Positions 1 through 8,400 of a DNA stretch of 64,000 nt are shown here, in pieces. The first letter of the stretch is position 1; the number at the start of each line of letters is the position of its first letter. The stretch comes from Microvirga pakistanensis (GTDB taxonomy: Bacteria; Pseudomonadota; Alphaproteobacteria; Rhizobiales; Beijerinckiaceae): positions 62,001-126,000 of the forward strand of contig NZ_SPJX01000710.1 in assembly GCF_004458765.1 (NCBI RefSeq), read 5' to 3'. The notes beneath the pieces were generated by a model, which saw only the letters and a program-made list of their open reading frames with translations, was not told the origin of the DNA and ran no database searches. The translations under genes were made by a program, and so were the position numbers.

Positions 1-1
1 C

Positions 2-1828
2 GTCGAGAGCTGCTTCAAGGGGCGCGATCACCGCATTCTCGTGGTGAACGGGGACGTGGTGGCGGTGGCCGAGCGCGTGCCCGCCCACGTGGTGGGCGAC
101 GGTGCCCGCAGCATCGCGGAGCTCGTGGAGGAGGTGAACCAGGATCCCCGGCGCGGCGAGGGCCACGAGAACGTCATGACCCGCATCACGATCGGCGATC
201 ACGCGCTCGGTGTTCTGGCGAAGGCCGGCCTTCAGCCGGACAGCATCCCGGCGGCGGGCCAGGTGGTCTATCTCTGCGACACGGCCAACCTCTCGACGGG
301 CGGCACGGCGGTCGACCGCACGGACGACATCCATCCCGACAACGCGCTGATCGCGCGCCGGGCCGCGGCAGCCGTCGGCCTCGATGTGGCGGGCATCGAT
401 TTCATCGCGCCCGACATCGCGCGCTCCGTGCACGAGACCGGCGGCGGAATTATCGAGGTCAATGCCGCGCCCGGCTTCCGCATGCATCTGCAGCCCTCGG
501 AGGGACGCCCGCGCAACGTGGCCCGGCCCGTGATCGACATGCTCTTCCCGCGCGGCACGCCCGTCCGAGTCCCGATTCTCGCGGTCACCGGCACCAATGG
601 CAAGTCCACCACCTGCCGCATGATCGGTCATATCCTGCGCACCCATGGGCTGAATGTGGGCCTGACCTCGACGACCGGCATCTACGTGAACAACGATCGC
701 GTGAAGGAGGCCGACGCCTCCGGCCCGTGGAGCGCGCGGGTGGTGCTGCGCGACCCCACCGTGGACGTGGCGGTTCTGGAGACCGCCCGCGGCGGCATCC
801 TGCGCGAGGGTCTCGGCTTTCCCGAATGCGATGTCGGTCTCGTCACCAACATCCAGCCCGATCACCTGGGGCTCAAGGGCATCGACTCCGTCGAGGATCT
901 CGCCTGGGTGAAATCGGTGGTCGTCGAGGCCGTGCACCGGAACGGCACCAGCATCCTCAATGCCGACGATCCGCTGACCGTCGGCATGCACCGCCGGGCA
1001 GGCGGGCGGATCGGCTACTTCTCGCTGCGGGGCGGAGCCGATATGCCGGACTTCCTGCGCGAGCATATCGAGGATGGCGGTTTCGCCGTTGTGCGCGAGC
1101 CGGGACGCTCTCCGGGCGGCGAGATCGTGATCCACGACGACGGCGACAGCATCCATGTGATGCGGGCGGCCGAGATCCCGGCGACGCTCGATGGACTGGC
1201 CGAGTTCAACGTGCAGAACGCCATGGGCGCCGTGGCGATGGCCTATGCGCAGGGCATTCCGGTCAATGTCATTCGCTTGGCCCTGTCCACCTACACCAAC
1301 TCGTTCGAGCACAGCCCCGGCCGCCTCAACGTGTTCGACGGGCACGGCTTCCGGGTGATCCTCGACTACGCGCACAACCCGGCGGGCCTGCGGGCGCTCG
1401 GCGACCTGATCCTGAAGATGCGCCCGCGTCACCGGCGCGTGATCGGCATGATCAACATCCCGGGCGATCGCCGCGACGACGACATGCGCGAGATGGGGGC
1501 GCTGGCGACGCGCTATTTCGACGAGATCATCTTCCGCGAGGACCCGGCCCGGCGCGGCCGCAAGCCCGGCGAGATCGTCGCGCTTTTGACCGAAGGGGCC
1601 TTGGCGGCAGGTTTCCCCGAGGAGCGGATCAAGCGCATCCTCGAAGAGGACGAGGCTGCCGAAATCTGCCTCGGCATGGCGCATCCGGGCGATCTGGTGG
1701 TGCTCACGCCGACCGACGTGGAGGCCATGTGGCAGCAGGTGCTCACCTTCCAGCCTCAACCTGCCGCCCGCTTCGACGTTGAAGTGGAAAGGCGGGACGA
1801 GAACCAGCCGTGGCGGAAGAGCGCCTGA
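2..1828 (+). CDS. cphA: Cyanophycin synthetase, C-terminal part (5' end outside window)
   Basis: The product polymerises aspartate and arginine into cyanophycin, a cytoplasmic nitrogen store, using ATP. The frame is open from the first bases, so the start lies upstream and roughly the last 608 residues of a protein that is usually about 870-950 long are visible. The end of the ATP-grasp domain is seen near 440-515 with the metal-binding EVNAAPG stretch. It is followed by the Mur-ligase-like domain, whose P-loop VTGTNGKSTT lies at about 580-610, and by the Mur-type segment LDYAHNP near 1365-1385. It ends 112 bp before cyanophycinase on the same strand, the standard cphA-cphB pairing in heterotrophic bacteria. 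Family assignment is firm; the amino-terminal domain cannot be judged. Confidence 0.93.
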   Translation, partial: VESCFKGRDHRILVVNGDVVAVAERVPAHVVGDGARSIAELVEEVNQDPRRGEGHENVMTRITIGDHALGVLAKAGLQPDSIPAAGQVVYLCDTANLSTGGTAVDRTDDIHPDNALIARRAAAAVGLDVAGIDFIAPDIARSVHETGGGIIEVNAAPGFRMHLQPSEGRPRNVARPVIDMLFPRGTPVRVPILAVTGTNGKSTTCRMIGHILRTHGLNVGLTSTTGIYVNNDRVKEADASGPWSARVVLRDPTVDVAVLETARGGILREGLGFPECDVGLVTNIQPDHLGLKGIDSVEDLAWVKSVVVEAVHRNGTSILNADDPLTVGMHRRAGGRIGYFSLRGGADMPDFLREHIEDGGFAVVREPGRSPGGEIVIHDDGDSIHVMRAAEIPATLDGLAEFNVQNAMGAVAMAYAQGIPVNVIRLALSTYTNSFEHSPGRLNVFDGHGFRVILDYAHNPAGLRALGDLILKMRPRHRRVIGMINIPGDRRDDDMREMGALATRYFDEIIFREDPARRGRKPGEIVALLTEGALAAGFPEERIKRILEEDEAAEICLGMAHPGDLVVLTPTDVEAMWQQVLTFQPQPAARFDVEVERRDENQPWRKSA

Positions 1829-1940
1829 TCCTCACCCGTCCCGCCCGCCACGGCGCGCTCGCCACGCTGGGCGCGCCGTGGCGCGTGCATCATCGATCCC
1901 AATCAGCCAAGCCCATCAGTACGAGGAGAGTGTCGAGACC

Positions 1941-2792
1941 ATGGTGGAACGCACCAGGACAGGATCGAAGGGTCCGCTCATCATCATCGGCGGCGGCGAG
2001 GACAAGGAGGGCGAGCGCGTCATCCTGCGCGAGGTGGCCCGGCGCCTCGGCGGGGGCAGGCTCGTCATCGCGACCGTCGCCTCGCATGAGCCGGAGGGCT
2101 ATTTCGAGGCCTATGAGCGGGCCTTCGTGGATCTCGGCGTCACGGATCTGGCTGAGCTTTACGTGAAGGATCGCGCGGAGACCCTCGACCCGAGCAAGCT
2201 CGACCTGCTCGATGGCGCCGCCGGCGTGTTCTTCTCGGGCGGCGACCAGCTGCGGATTTCGAGCCAGATCGGCGACACGCCCGTCGAGCAGCGCGTGCGC
2301 GAAATCCATGAGCGGGGCGGTCTCCTCGCGGGCACTTCGGCAGGCGCCTCGGTCATGAGCGAGACGATGCTCGTGAAAGGGACGAGCGGCGAATCCTACA
2401 GGATCGGTGACGTGCACATGGCGCCGGGCCTGGGATTGGTGCGCAACATGATCATCGACCAGCACTTCGCCGAGCGGGGCCGCTTCGGCCGTCTGTTCGG
2501 CGCGGTCGCGCACAACCCGCGCGAGCTTGGAATTGGCATCGACGAGGATACGGCGCTCGTCTTCGAGGACGAGCGGTTCGAGGTCATCGGCAGCGGCTGC
2601 GTCTACGTGGTCGACGGCGCGGGCGTGACCCATTCCAACATCGCCGAGGCCGAGCCCGAACGCTCGCTCTCCATGTATGACGTGCGCCTGCACGTACTGA
2701 GCGCAGGCGATACGTTCGACGTCGCCAAGCGGCGCCCGGCCGAGGTGCCCGACGTCGGCAAGAGCCACGCCATCGAGAGGACCGTGATCTGA
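1941..2792 (+). CDS. cphB: Cyanophycinase
   Basis: This is a serine exopeptidase of the S51 (peptidase E-like) group that cuts cyanophycin into beta-Asp-Arg dipeptides. The 283-residue length fits the family (about 270-290). Visible motifs are the N-terminal IIIGGGEDKEG, the SGGDQ segment near residues 99-103, and the nucleophile motif GTSAGAS with the catalytic Ser near residue 133. I chose the ATG at 1941 because GAGGAG lies about 10 bases upstream and the protein then begins directly with the family N-terminus; a longer open frame from 1779 overlaps cphA and looks non-coding. It follows cphA at 112 bp, so synthesis and breakdown of the polymer are probably co-transcribed. No signal peptide is seen, consistent with a cytoplasmic enzyme. 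Confidence 0.93.
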   Translation: MVERTRTGSKGPLIIIGGGEDKEGERVILREVARRLGGGRLVIATVASHEPEGYFEAYERAFVDLGVTDLAELYVKDRAETLDPSKLDLLDGAAGVFFSGGDQLRISSQIGDTPVEQRVREIHERGGLLAGTSAGASVMSETMLVKGTSGESYRIGDVHMAPGLGLVRNMIIDQHFAERGRFGRLFGAVAHNPRELGIGIDEDTALVFEDERFEVIGSGCVYVVDGAGVTHSNIAEAEPERSLSMYDVRLHVLSAGDTFDVAKRRPAEVPDVGKSHAIERTVI

Positions 2793-2898
2793 AGTCGCGG
2801 CGGCCGCCCGACGTTTTCAGGCTTTCTGCCTCATGGAACAGCACGCAAACGGGCTTGTTTTCTTGAACCTGTCGGACCAGCCACCGGGAAGAGGCAGC

Positions 2899-3189
2899 AT
2901 GAGGACCCTCCTCGCCTTCCTTGCCGTCTCCGTCCTTTCGACGGGCGCCCTGGCCCAGCCGGCCGCCACGACCCTGAGCATGACCTGTGATCAGGCCCGC
3001 CAGATCGTCGCGTCTCAAGGCGCCGTCGTGCTGCACACGGGACCCACGACCTACGACCGCTACGTTCGCGACTCAAGCTTCTGCATCCGCCCAGCCACGG
3101 CCCAGCCCGCCTGGGTCAGAACCGCCGACGTGACGCAATGCCTGATCGGGGGAATCTGCCGTTCGACCGATGTCGAAATCGGGCGATAA
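2899..3189 (+). CDS. Small secreted hypothetical protein
   Basis: The gene encodes a 96-residue protein with a clear Sec signal peptide, a basic start followed by LLAFLAVSVLSTGALAQ and a probable AxA-type cleavage site after about residue 19. The mature part is short and contains four cysteines (in TCDQA, SFCIR, TQCLIGG and GICRS), so disulfides in the periplasm are likely. The ATG at 2899 is preceded by GAAGAGG, a reasonable ribosome site; an in-frame start at 2833 would place the signal peptide internally. It lies 106 bp after cphB on the same strand, but nothing indicates a role in cyanophycin metabolism. I do not recognise a family. Similar small Cys-containing periplasmic proteins are common in Hyphomicrobiales. 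Confidence 0.75.
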   Translation: MRTLLAFLAVSVLSTGALAQPAATTLSMTCDQARQIVASQGAVVLHTGPTTYDRYVRDSSFCIRPATAQPAWVRTADVTQCLIGGICRSTDVEIGR

Positions 3190-3449
3190 GGACTGAAGGG
3201 CCGGTCCGCCCCTATCGGACAGAACGTCAGCTTCGGAGAAGCACGTTCGGGCCTGTATCTTCAAAGCTGTTCTTCACGGGATTATCGCGGATCAAACCCC
3301 TGAGAAAGGGTTGGTGCCCAGGAGAGGATTGGGCATCCCGCTGTAAGAATCTAACAAGATCAGCCACTTAGCATCGCGTCGTCAAAGCCGTGTGTAGCAC
3401 TGCCGTGTGGCACCGTCGACCACTTTGTGGCAGCTAAAGTCTCTCCTGA

Positions 3450-3563
3450 ATGTTCGGGCGGTTGGAGAACTGGCGACGGGTCGCAACGCGCTATGACCGC
3501 CTCGCGTGCAACGACCTCGCTGGCCTCGCCCTCGCCGCTATCACATCTGAGTGGGCCAAATGA
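3450..3563 (+). pseudogene. IS5-family (IS427-like) transposase C-terminal remnant
   Basis: Translation of this short stretch gives 37 residues containing RLENWRRVATRYDRLA followed by a small-residue tail (LAGLALAAI) and a stop. This matches the characteristic end of IS5-group transposases, which typically close with a WRRxATRYDRLAxN-type motif and a short hydrophobic tail. Nothing upstream keeps the frame, so only the terminal fragment of the insertion sequence survives. I could not identify intact terminal inverted repeats. It marks past transposition between the cyanophycin genes and the genes that follow. Confidence 0.7.
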
Positions 3564-3879
3564 GTCACCTACCTAGAGGACGGGCTGCCCCTCTCTTGGA
3601 TTGACGATCAATATTTGCGCGACACCGCCGCGCTCATAACAGGAAGGCTGCGCCTCTTCGGAACGCCGTCCCGGGAACGATCGCAACCGAACGCGGTGCA
3701 GCGCGCGTTTCCGTGACCGTCGTGACCGTGGCGGCTGCGGAACGAGACGGGGCGCTGAGGCTCATGCCGGCGGAGCGTCCGGCGGCGTTCCGCTCAGCGC
3801 CGAAGTGACATCCCTCGACGTGGAGCTGTGAGCGCTGGGTCCCATGAGGACCCGTTGCCCCGCCCCCGGGACCACACAC
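3564..3879. other. Non-coding gap after the IS remnant
   Basis: No convincing gene is seen here. The short open frames on the minus strand lack a plausible ribosome site or family resemblance. The sequence may contain decayed insertion-sequence DNA, but no inverted-repeat end could be defined by eye. Confidence 0.4.
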
Positions 3880-4551
3880 CTAATCCCAGCCGTTCCCCCA
3901 ACCGGTCGCGCTCATGGTCGCAGGTAGTGGATCCGGTACTCCGCATGACGACAGCGCGAGCGAGATCAAAGTGTTGGAGTTCCTGAGCTTTCCAGTTCCA
4001 GCGGTGTAAATCTTGCAACTCGCGCCCAGCGTCTTGACCATCGACATCATGCAGTTTGCCAGAGCACAAACATTCTTCTGAGCGCCCGGCCCGATGTTGA
4101 CACTGAACTTTACGTCCTCAGGCTTTCCGTCCGGTGAATAAATGACAGTACCCGAGCCTGTAGTGCCCAACCGTCCGTGCTTGCCGACGTAGGGCACGAC
4201 GACGCCCCACTCGTGGGAGCTCGCGCAGTTGAAGGGATTGCCGGAGGGTTGTAGACCCGAGCCCGAAGAGGTCGATCCTGGCACTGAAGAGTCACCGCTG
4301 CCACCTTTCGACGGCCCACCGCGGATCTCGAGTTGAGCATTATTCGGTCCAGTGACAACAACGAAGCCATGATGGTCTTTGATCCCGGCGGGCTTTAACT
4401 TAAACTGTGCGGTGCATGTCGTCGTCGACTCGGAAAATAGTGGTGGATTCGCTGCTTTGTTGTTCTCCGCTACTGTTTCGGCGCGTGTCGTTGTCACCGC
4501 TCCGGTTGACAGTATGAACAATAATACGAGACTGGCGAAGTAGGAGCGCAT
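3880..4551 (-). CDS. Secreted hypothetical protein with Gly/Ser linker
   Basis: The gene encodes 223 residues. The N-terminus is a signal peptide (MRSYFASLVLLFILSTGAV then TTTRA). After it comes a segment of about 60 residues with one Cys, then a low-complexity Gly/Ser/Pro stretch (about residues 80-105), then a C-terminal region containing the cysteine-rich segment NVCALANCM. The start at 4551 is chosen because GGAGGG lies about 8 bases upstream; the open frame extends to 4701 but the extension lacks such a site. The two halves joined by a flexible linker suggest a periplasmic or surface protein. No family is recognised. It stands alone between the IS remnant and the large minus-strand cassette. 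Confidence 0.7.
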   Translation of the reverse strand: MRSYFASLVLLFILSTGAVTTTRAETVAENNKAANPPLFSESTTTCTAQFKLKPAGIKDHHGFVVVTGPNNAQLEIRGGPSKGGSGDSSVPGSTSSGSGLQPSGNPFNCASSHEWGVVVPYVGKHGRLGTTGSGTVIYSPDGKPEDVKFSVNIGPGAQKNVCALANCMMSMVKTLGASCKIYTAGTGKLRNSNTLISLALSSCGVPDPLPATMSATGWGNGWD

Positions 4552-5115
4552 GGGATGATCCCTCCGTTCATTGGCCGTGGCTCGTTCGTGTACGATAGCA
4601 GGACACTTGAGCACATGATAAAACTGATGCTGCGTTCCAGCAGCTGTCATGAAGCCGATAAACACTGGCAATAGCAGTACACCGCTGGCGCAGAGACGCA
4701 CATCGCTGCGCTCGAGACTTGAGCCAGGGTGTCACTTGCGCGCCCCACCGTACCTCCGCGATGGCTTTGTCTGCGCGGGGCACTCGTGGGAAAGGCGAAC
4801 GCGATTGCCATGGGCCCGCACCCGCGCTCACGCGTCGCCGCCGTATCCGCTCGCGACCCATGGCGGCGCGGGTCACCGGATGGGCTCTGCCGCGTCGGGA
4901 GCGAGGAGCACAGAGGGCTTGCCCTCGCTGACCTCGTCGAGGATTGTTGTGAAACGGCGAGACACGGCCCTTTCTCCCCAGCTCACCCGCATCGCCGCCT
5001 GCGGCACCGCGCGTTCGGCTAGGAGGCTGCATCGCCTCGCCCCATTCGGCGCGAGGAGCGGCGTTCGATCGCCGTCGCCCGATCCTCGACACACGTCTAA
5101 GCAGCCGCTGCAGAT
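4552..5115. other. 564-bp GC-rich gap, no supported gene
   Basis: Open frames exist on both strands because the DNA is GC-rich, but none has both a ribosome site and a protein-like composition. A short minus-strand stretch around 4873-4990 vaguely resembles a Phd-type antitoxin pattern (RRFTTILDEVSEGKP) but is too short and isolated to call. The start of the 3880-4551 gene, with its promoter presumably, lies at the left edge. Confidence 0.4.
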
Positions 5116-5424
5116 TTACTTGCTGTCCAATTTCCACTTGAAGTTGACCCCTTTTTCTGAGGCGCGGCCGGTGCCAGTCGCGCCGACGGGAGAGGTGGCG
5201 ATGAGGTTGCGAAACAACGCAATCTCCGTTGACCCATGGGCGAGTTGGGCGCCGATCTCCGGGATCACGACGTGCTTATAGGTGCCGCTCTTGGACTTGA
5301 AGAACATATCCACGCTGCCGCCGCCCGCCGTCCACGTGTCGTCGGCGGTGTTTAGCGTCACGCCAAAGGTCCTGCCCGTGGTGTCGCCTTCGATTCCTGT
5401 TCCGATGATCGTCCAGAACGCCAT
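5116..5424 (-). CDS. 102-residue protein, last gene of the giant-protein cassette
   Basis: This small protein has no signal peptide and is rich in Gly, Thr and Ser with alternating hydrophobic residues (for example FWTIIGTGIEGDTTGRTFGV), suggesting a compact beta-rich fold. The ATG at 5424 has GGGAG about 8 bases upstream, inside the end of the preceding gene. Only 12 bp separate it from the stop of the 1850-residue gene, so it is almost certainly the third gene of the same transcript (giant protein, 1850-residue protein, then this). No family is recognised. A small beta-rich partner beside two very large proteins could be a structural subunit or chaperone; that is a guess from context only. 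Confidence 0.72.
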   Translation of the reverse strand: MAFWTIIGTGIEGDTTGRTFGVTLNTADDTWTAGGGSVDMFFKSKSGTYKHVVIPEIGAQLAHGSTEIALFRNLIATSPVGATGTGRASEKGVNFKWKLDSK

Positions 5425-5436
5425 GGTCTGTCTCCC

Positions 5437-8400
5437 TCATTTTGCTGGCGGGGCCAGGCGGTGCGGCACTCCGATCTCGGTGACGTAACGCGGGCTGCTG
5501 GCGCCGAAATCCCGCTCGAACTCGGTGCGCGCGGTCGGAGGCCGGTGCGACCGTTCCTCCACGAACACCGTCAGCGTCAAACGTTTGGGATCCAGTGCTG
5601 TGTTGGGCACGCGGAACCCGGTTCTCCAGCACGCGCAGTCGCCCGACGCGTCCTGCGCGACGACCGATTGCGCGCGCAGCCGCACGATCCCCGTCTGCGG
5701 GTCGACCCCGACGATACGCACCTGGACGCGGGTGACGACGGCTTGATCGATGAGCCCGATCGCACCCGGTTCGGGATCCGGGCTCGCCGGGCCGGAGATC
5801 TCCACTCGCACGATCGAGCGGTCCGGGGCATTGCGATCCGCTTCCACCCACACCGTCGTCTGGCGCCGGGTCAGCATCTGGAACTGGAACGGATCTCCTG
5901 GATACGAAACCTGTAGGTCGCGAGGAGCGTGCTCCTGGTAGCGCACGACCCCGAGACGGACGAATGGCGCGATCATCGGGCCCGGATCGAGCGTCAGATC
6001 GACGAACCACTGCTCGCGGTCGATATCGAAGCGCGGGGCGAAGGTGAGTAGGTCGACGTTGAGGTAACGCTGGATCGAGTTCGGCTTCTCGTCCTTCCCG
6101 TCGCCACGCTCTTTTTGCGACGTGTCATCCTTGCTGTCCATTTCGGGGATGGGCATCGGCACGTTCTGGACGAGACGAGCGCCGTAGGGACCGACGTCCT
6201 GGGCGTCCTCGGTGTCGGCGGGCGGCATGTCCGCGAACACGCTGTTGGGTATGCGCCAGTCGCGCCACCCCGTCATCGGGAACATCTCGATCGGGTCCGA
6301 GCCCCAGCGGGAGATGAATGGGCCGGCGCCGGGCAGGTCGATTTCGGCAAAGCGGTCGAGCACCATATAGTCGACGCGCGGGAGCACGGGGGTGGTCTCC
6401 TGCGTGCTGGGACGCCGAACATCAGGGATGGGGCGGAACAACCTCTTTGGCCGCTTGACCGGCGGCCAGAGAACGATGCCGAGCCGCTCGCCTTCCCCGG
6501 AGGAGAACCAGGGACGGGCGAGCCAGAGACGCACCGCGTTGACCCGCTCCACCGCGATGGCGGTGTCGGTATGGCCGCGCCCGCGCGGTTTCACTTGGCG
6601 CTCGCTGATCGCGGGGTGCGCCTCCGCCGCGGCGACGGGGCTCGCGGGGCGGTCGGAGGCGGGGATCCAGATCGGGTCCGACCACTCGGTCGTCCGCACA
6701 GTCTCCTCCGCCGGGAGCGGATGGCTCGCCTGGTACAGCCCGTTGCGGACGAAAGGCCGCGTCGCAAAGCTCGTGGCGTGGCTGGACACAGCGCGGATCT
6801 TCACCCTGACCCGGCGCGCGCCCGTGTCGGTAAAGAGCGACCCGATCTGCGCCGTGACCTCGTCCGGCGAGGCTGGCGCGGTTGCCTCCGGGCGGGCGAA
6901 CAGGGCGTGGAGCGAGAGGAACGCTTCCCCCGTCGGCTCCATTGCCGCGTCGCGCGCGGCCTGCGCGGCGATGTTGCCGAACTTCGCCCACAGCGCCTCG
7001 CGCGGCGCAAACGTCACCGCGCCCGAGCGCGAAACCTTGAAGCCGTACAGTTCGCTGTCGGGGATCTGGGGCGCGTCCGGTGCCGGGCTCCGTCGAGGGT
7101 ACTCGCCCAACACCACGTCGGCGGGCGTGCGCCTTCTGTCTGGATCGTCCATCTTCTCGCCGAGCGGAGCGATCCCGCACACCACCACCTCGACGGCCTC
7201 TGTGGATGGGACGTGGATACGCACGAATCCGGCTAGATCGACGGAGGTGCCGCCGGGAACAGCGTTGGCCTCCGGCGAGCCGCCCGCCTGCCACTCTGGC
7301 GGCAGGGGCTGAGGGCGCCTCACGATCGCTTCACCCAACTGCTGCCCACCTTTCTGCAGCGCTGTGCCGACCCTGCGCAGCGCGAGGCGCTCGGGAAAGG
7401 GATGCAGCACGGGCCGGGTGGTCGCATGCGTCACCGTGAGCGTGCGCACGCGTGCGAGCTGGGGAATCGGGCGGCACTTCATCACCTCGCGCAAGCGCTC
7501 GGCGAGTGCATCCAGCACGGGCTTGCCGGCGGCACGGTGGCCGGCGATGCCGCACCGCGCGAGCTCGGGACATGGGTCGGCCGGCGGCTCCGCCAGCCCC
7601 TCGACCCCTGCGAGCCCACCCTCCAGCCACATCGTGGCCGCGGTATCGATCAGCTCGCTCCACGCGACCATCGTGCGCACGGACGGAAGCGGCCACAGAT
7701 CGAGCTCCCGCCGGTCGCCTGGCGCAAGGCGCACAACCACGTTGATGCAGCGGCAACCCTCCACGATCACGTAGCCGCGCCGTTCGATCGCGCTCGCGGG
7801 TAGGCTGCCGTTAGGGCCGACGGGGGCTCTCTCCACGGTGACGGCGACGGGAACGACGTCCGGATAGCGCTCCGCCTCCACCAGCGGAACGACGAGCACC
7901 GGGCCATCGGCATCGCGGGAGAGATCCCCGCGCCGGCGCAGCCGCAGGACCAGGCCCTCCGCCATCGGGTCGGGGTAGATTGGGACGGTGCGGCCCTGCG
8001 CCACCGTCTTGGTTGCCAAGTGAGCGAACACGCCGTCGCCAGCGCGGGTGGCAGGCGGCTTCCTCCGTTCGCCCTCTGCGAGCATCTTGGACCAGTCCTT
8101 GGCCTCTTCCAGCCACGTGCGTCCGTCGTCAAAAGCGGCATCACCGATTGCAATCCTATCTGCCGCGCTCTCCTTGTCCCTGCGCAGGATCGGGAAGCCG
8201 CCCCATGCGGCGTCGGCGTGGATGCCGCGCAGGCCATCGACGGGTCGCGCCACTTTGGTCGGCTCATGGTAAGCGTCGCGCCAGCGCGGGATGCGCTCCA
8301 CGACCTCGATCTTCGGCGGCTTGCAGGGGAAGCAGTCCTGCGGCGCGTCGTCGAAAACCGCGTGCTTCTCGGCCATCGCCAGCGGCAGCACGGGGGGAAC

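Noticed and set aside
4873..5094. Minus-strand stretch with a Phd-antitoxin-like pattern
   Set aside because: Only about 20 residues resemble the family, there is no toxin gene beside it, and the rest of the frame looks random.
4649..5281. Plus-strand open frame of 210 codons opposite the end of the giant cassette
   Set aside because: It overlaps a well-supported small minus-strand gene, has no ribosome site and reads as low-complexity Arg/Pro/Ser, as expected for a GC-rich shadow frame.
6115..7236. Long plus-strand frames antisense to the 1850-residue gene
   Set aside because: Arg/Gly/Pro-rich translations with no ribosome site; typical antisense shadows of high-GC coding DNA.
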